Shown here one piece after another: positions 12,678-14,887 of a DNA stretch of 14,887 nucleotides. The stretch covers positions 1 to 14,887 of the forward strand of contig CALFDL010000308.1 of NCBI GenBank assembly GCA_937950415.1, given 5' to 3'. This stretch comes from an uncultured Collinsella sp. Lineage in GTDB: Bacteria > Actinomycetota > Coriobacteriia > Coriobacteriales > Coriobacteriaceae. Position 1 is the stretch's first letter, and each line of letters opens with the position of its first letter. The notes below the pieces were generated by a model that saw nothing but the letters and a program-made list of their open reading frames with translations, was not told the origin of the DNA and did no database searches. The translations under genes were made by a program, and so were the position numbers.

Positions 12678-13109
12678 ATGCAAATCGAGACTGTCGCAAA
12701 AGAGGGGTTCCTGCCCGTCCGTGTTCACCCGACGGACGCCGGCGCCGATCTACGCGCCGATATTCCGGAGCCGGTGACGCTCCAGCCGCGCGAATCGACC
12801 TTTTTCAATACCGGAATCGAGGTCGCCATTCCTGAGGGCTATTTCGGTGCGTTGGCGATCCGCTCGAGCCTTGCCTGCAAGCACGGGCTGATGCTTGCGA
12901 ACTCTCTTGGAATTATCGATTCGTGCTATCGGGGTCCCGTAAAGGCGAAGTTGGTGAACATCGGAAGGCGCCCATACACGATCAACCCCGGGGATCGTAT
13001 CGCTCAATTGCTCATTATCCCATGCGTCCATGCAACGTTTGTCCAGGTTGATGAACTTCCTGAAAGCGATCGCGGGACAGGCGGGTTCGGCAGTACGGGC
13101 ACCCAGTAG
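12678..13109 (+). CDS. dut: dUTP diphosphatase (trimeric dUTPase)
   Basis: This 143-residue enzyme hydrolyses dUTP to dUMP and pyrophosphate, keeping uracil out of DNA and supplying dTMP synthesis. All five trimeric dUTPase motifs are visible: motif 1 DAGADLRA (20-27), motif 2 RSSLACKHGL (62-71), motif 3 GIIDSCYRGPVKAKLVN (78-94, with the catalytic-position Asp81 and Tyr84), motif 4 GDRIAQLLI (105-113) and motif 5 RGTGGFGSTG (132-141), the C-terminal arm that closes over the nucleotide. Motif 3 has SC where most members have AD or AG, a mild variation. ATG 12678 follows GGGAAAGG (12663-12670). The frame is open further upstream but overlaps the helicase. Dut genes are frequent on phages and large plasmids. 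Confidence 0.95.
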   Translation: MQIETVAKEGFLPVRVHPTDAGADLRADIPEPVTLQPRESTFFNTGIEVAIPEGYFGALAIRSSLACKHGLMLANSLGIIDSCYRGPVKAKLVNIGRRPYTINPGDRIAQLLIIPCVHATFVQVDELPESDRGTGGFGSTGTQ

Positions 13110-13125
13110 GCAAATGGTTGAAATG

Positions 13126-13156
13126 ACGGGCTTCTTTCAAGGAGCCCGTTTTGCTT
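13126..13156 (+). terminator. Rho-independent terminator after dUTPase
   Basis: ACGGGCTTC (13126-13134) pairs with GGAGCCCGT (13141-13149) around TTTCAA with one G-U pair, followed by TTTTGCTT. The T-run is short, so read-through into the downstream membrane gene is possible. Confidence 0.75.
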
Positions 13157-13176
13157 GGCGAGAGGTGGATAGGTAT

Positions 13177-14721
13177 ATGGTGTTGGACCGAGTACATACC
13201 GAGAAATCGGACAGCGGGGATAGCACGCGCCCGTTGCGCATGCTTTCGTACATCACTGCGGCAATGGTATCGATTTTCGTTGCGTGGTTTACGGGATATA
13301 TCCGTACAGACGGGACGTTGGACACGGACGGCTGGTTCCTGTTGGCATCGGGACGTGAGATCGTGCACAACGGGATTCCCTTCGAGAACCCGTGGTCGCT
13401 GGATCCCGGGCAGGGCATTATTGTCCAGCAATGGCTGCACGATGTATGGCTTTATGGCTGGTATTCCCTTGCGGGCTATACCGGCGTCGCCACATCGGTG
13501 GTGGTTCCGCTGGCGATAGCGGCCATCGCCTATTATTTTTTAATTGAAAGGCTGACGAGAGGTTGCCGACACCAGGGGATCACTTGGCTGCTGTATGCGG
13601 TCGGTTTCTTTCATATGTTTACCTACATCTCGATACGGCCTACCTTGTGGTCTGCCGGCTGCCTGTTCGTGACGTTGAATATCCTCTTTGCATGGCACGA
13701 GGACGGTAACGTTCGGGCACTTTGGCTTCTTCCGGCAGTCACCTTGCTTCAGGTGAATCTTCAGGCGGCGATGTGGCCCCTATGTTTGGCAGCGTGCCTG
13801 TCTTTCCTTTTACCGGAAATAGGGGAACTGCATATCAAGACGTTTAAGACCGACATGGTCGCCTGGTACACCTATCGAATTCCTCTATTGAGGGCGTGTC
13901 TCTTGATGTGCATCGCCTCACTTTTCAATCCCTACGGATTCGGCGGGGCAATCTACACAGTGCTTTCTATGGGAGCCGCGTCCTACGGCAATGTCATTAG
14001 CGAGATGCGTCCATTTATCTCAAGTCCGAATGATTCCTATGGCATCGTCTGCACGATGGTGTGTATCGTCATTCCCGTTGCCATCGCAATCATTAAAGGA
14101 AAGGTTCCGAACACCGGCGTGCTTGCATTTTGGATCGCGGCGGTGGTGATGGGCGTTCTGAAAATCCGGTGTTTTTGGATTGCCTGGACGGTTTCGTTCG
14201 CCGTTTGCGCCTATCTATGCGGCATCGGCAAAAACGACATCCAACGCGAGGAAGAGAGTGCTGTAATACGGCTGATGCCTGTCCTATTTATAGGAGTGCT
14301 CTTATCAACCTCGGTTTTAAACGCCTCGGAAGCGGCCAGTTCTTCGGATGGCACGACGGCGTCTGGGTGGTCGGCATTCGATCAAGAAACGGCACCGATT
14401 GTCGACGCACTAAAGGGTACGGATGCACGCATTTTCTCCAGTGACGATACCTTGATGAATTATTTTGAGTGGGAGGGCATAAAGGTAAGCTACGATATGC
14501 GACCCGAAATCTGGGCTAAGGCAATTGCCGGCGAGCGTACCCATGATGATTACAAGCGCTATGTCGATGTCGTGAATGCAAAAAGCTTCAAGACGCTTAA
14601 TGACGGATATTGGGATGTAGCTATCATTCGAAAGGATGAGCAGCGACTATTTGAAAAAGAAGTTAGGGGAAGCGAGAAGATTGTAAGTACTTCCCGGTAT
14701 TGCCTATACAGGCTGAAATGA
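13177..14721 (+). CDS. Polytopic membrane protein, GT-C-like, of unknown function
   Basis: This 514-residue protein has about nine to eleven hydrophobic segments, beginning at 22-41, and an extracytoplasmic C-terminal domain of about 100 residues. The first outer loop carries LDTDGWFLLASGREIVHNGIP, then NPWSLDPG and QQWLHDVWLYG. This D-x-D-x-W...G..I...G.P....S.......QWL.D pattern is shared with bacterial membrane proteins that resemble GT-C glycosyltransferases, in which acidic residues of the first loop bind a lipid-linked sugar. No substrate can be named. ATG 13177 is chosen with AGAGG (13161-13165). An in-frame ATG at 13030 lies inside dut and is rejected. The gene follows a terminator, and no copy of the family promoter precedes it, so its expression may depend on read-through. 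Confidence 0.78.
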   Translation: MVLDRVHTEKSDSGDSTRPLRMLSYITAAMVSIFVAWFTGYIRTDGTLDTDGWFLLASGREIVHNGIPFENPWSLDPGQGIIVQQWLHDVWLYGWYSLAGYTGVATSVVVPLAIAAIAYYFLIERLTRGCRHQGITWLLYAVGFFHMFTYISIRPTLWSAGCLFVTLNILFAWHEDGNVRALWLLPAVTLLQVNLQAAMWPLCLAACLSFLLPEIGELHIKTFKTDMVAWYTYRIPLLRACLLMCIASLFNPYGFGGAIYTVLSMGAASYGNVISEMRPFISSPNDSYGIVCTMVCIVIPVAIAIIKGKVPNTGVLAFWIAAVVMGVLKIRCFWIAWTVSFAVCAYLCGIGKNDIQREEESAVIRLMPVLFIGVLLSTSVLNASEAASSSDGTTASGWSAFDQETAPIVDALKGTDARIFSSDDTLMNYFEWEGIKVSYDMRPEIWAKAIAGERTHDDYKRYVDVVNAKSFKTLNDGYWDVAIIRKDEQRLFEKEVRGSEKIVSTSRYCLYRLK

Positions 14722-14748
14722 GATCTGGGTTTGATTGCATTATATGGT

Positions 14749-14768
14749 AGTACCGTGGTATGATTGAT
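14749..14768 (+). promoter_or_regulatory. Extended -10 promoter P7 (before the metallophosphoesterase)
   Basis: AGTACCGTGGTATGAT with TATGAT at 14759-14764. The first 12 bases after AGTA are the same as in P5 (CCGTGGTAT). No terminator separates it from the membrane protein gene that ends at 14721. Confidence 0.77.
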
Positions 14769-14782
14769 TTTGTCAATCATAC
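14758..14782 (+). promoter_or_regulatory. Perfect inverted repeat over the P7 -10 box (candidate operator)
   Basis: GTATGATTGA (14758-14767) and TCAATCATAC (14773-14782) form a perfect 10-bp inverted repeat around TTTTG. It covers the -10 hexamer and the expected start of transcription, the usual position of a repressor site. As RNA, only the part after the start would be made, so a DNA site is more likely than a leader hairpin. Confidence 0.5.
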
Positions 14783-14808
14783 ATAATGCAAAAGGGAGGT
14801 AGGGAAAT

Positions 14809-14887
14809 ATGATCTGGTTTACTAGCGACACTCACTTCGGGCATGAGAACGTGCTGAAGTTCACCGACCGCCCGTGGGAGACGATTT
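14809..14887 (+). CDS. Metallophosphoesterase, phage type (partial, 3' end outside window)
   Basis: Only 26 codons are visible. MIWFTSDTHFGHENVLKF followed by DRPW is the characteristic start of small calcineurin-like phosphoesterases, with the first metal-binding motif D-x-H (Asp7, His9) and the following GH (Gly11, His12). These enzymes hydrolyse phosphoesters using two metal ions; the substrates of phage and plasmid members are mostly unknown. ATG 14809 follows a strong AAAGGGAGG ribosome site at 14791-14799. It is expressed from promoter P7. Confidence 0.85.
   Translation, partial: MIWFTSDTHFGHENVLKFTDRPWETI

Noticed and set aside
13030..13176. Upstream ATG extension of the membrane protein
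   Set aside because: It overlaps dUTPase out of frame and the terminator hairpin; ATG 13177 has a ribosome site and gives a normal N-terminus before the first membrane segment.
1..14887. CRISPR array or tracrRNA belonging to the Cas9-like gene
   Set aside because: I looked for regularly spaced 30-40 base repeats and anti-repeat sequences on both strands and found none in the window.

Overview
The window is a stretch of accessory, mobile-element DNA, most likely from a Gram-positive actinobacterium of the gut type (coriobacterial or bifidobacterial; the genus cannot be fixed from sequence alone). Pointers are the fairly high GC in most genes, strong AGGAGG-type ribosome binding sites, a very alanine-rich wall-anchored protein ending in an LAQTG sorting signal, and many small phage- or plasmid-type genes. 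No rRNA, tRNA, virion, tra or integrase gene is visible, so plasmid, integrative conjugative element and phage cannot be separated formally. A PrgA-like surface protein and a private signal peptidase favour a conjugative element.

Layout. (1) 187-2706: a protein that aligns along its whole useful length with the first half of Cas9 (RuvC-I strand, arginine-rich bridge helix, complete REC lobe) and stops just before RuvC-II. HNH, RuvC-II and RuvC-III are absent and the RuvC-I aspartate is glutamate. Its 3' end is joined out of frame to the tail of an unrelated gene (to 2873). No CRISPR array, tracrRNA, cas1 or cas2 is visible. (2) 3038-3601: a compact type I signal peptidase with its own terminator. 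(3) 3777-6056: an operon of small proteins: a Lar-like zinc ribbon, an MmcB-like PD-(D/E)XK protein with an apparent -1 frameshift, more CxxC small proteins and a broken regulator-like gene, closed by a long hairpin. (4) 6171-7042: ASCH-domain protein, Cys-rich protein and a NUMOD-like DNA-binding protein. (5) 7157-10429: a 1090-residue coiled coil / CAP domain / coiled coil / LAQTG surface protein, with a terminator. (6) 10886-14721: small basic protein, PIF1/RecD-like helicase, dUTPase, terminator, then a polytopic membrane protein. (7) From 14809: the start of a phage-type metallophosphoesterase.

The binding thread is a promoter family. Seven near-identical extended -10 elements (consensus about RGTAYTGTGGTATNAT, no recognisable -35 box) stand before transcription units 1 to 7. 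The half-Cas9 gene carries the same promoter as the helicase/dUTPase operon and the surface protein, so it is wired into the element's own expression programme rather than into a CRISPR locus.

Working picture (inference): the element expresses, from a common promoter type, DNA-metabolism genes (helicase, dUTPase), counter-defence candidates (Lar-like protein, half-Cas9) and cell-surface functions (signal peptidase plus a surface-exclusion-like protein). The half-Cas9 is the best candidate for an undescribed function, for example a guide-RNA decoy against host Cas9 or a nuclease-free RNA-guided regulator. Recent decay after a deletion remains a real alternative.
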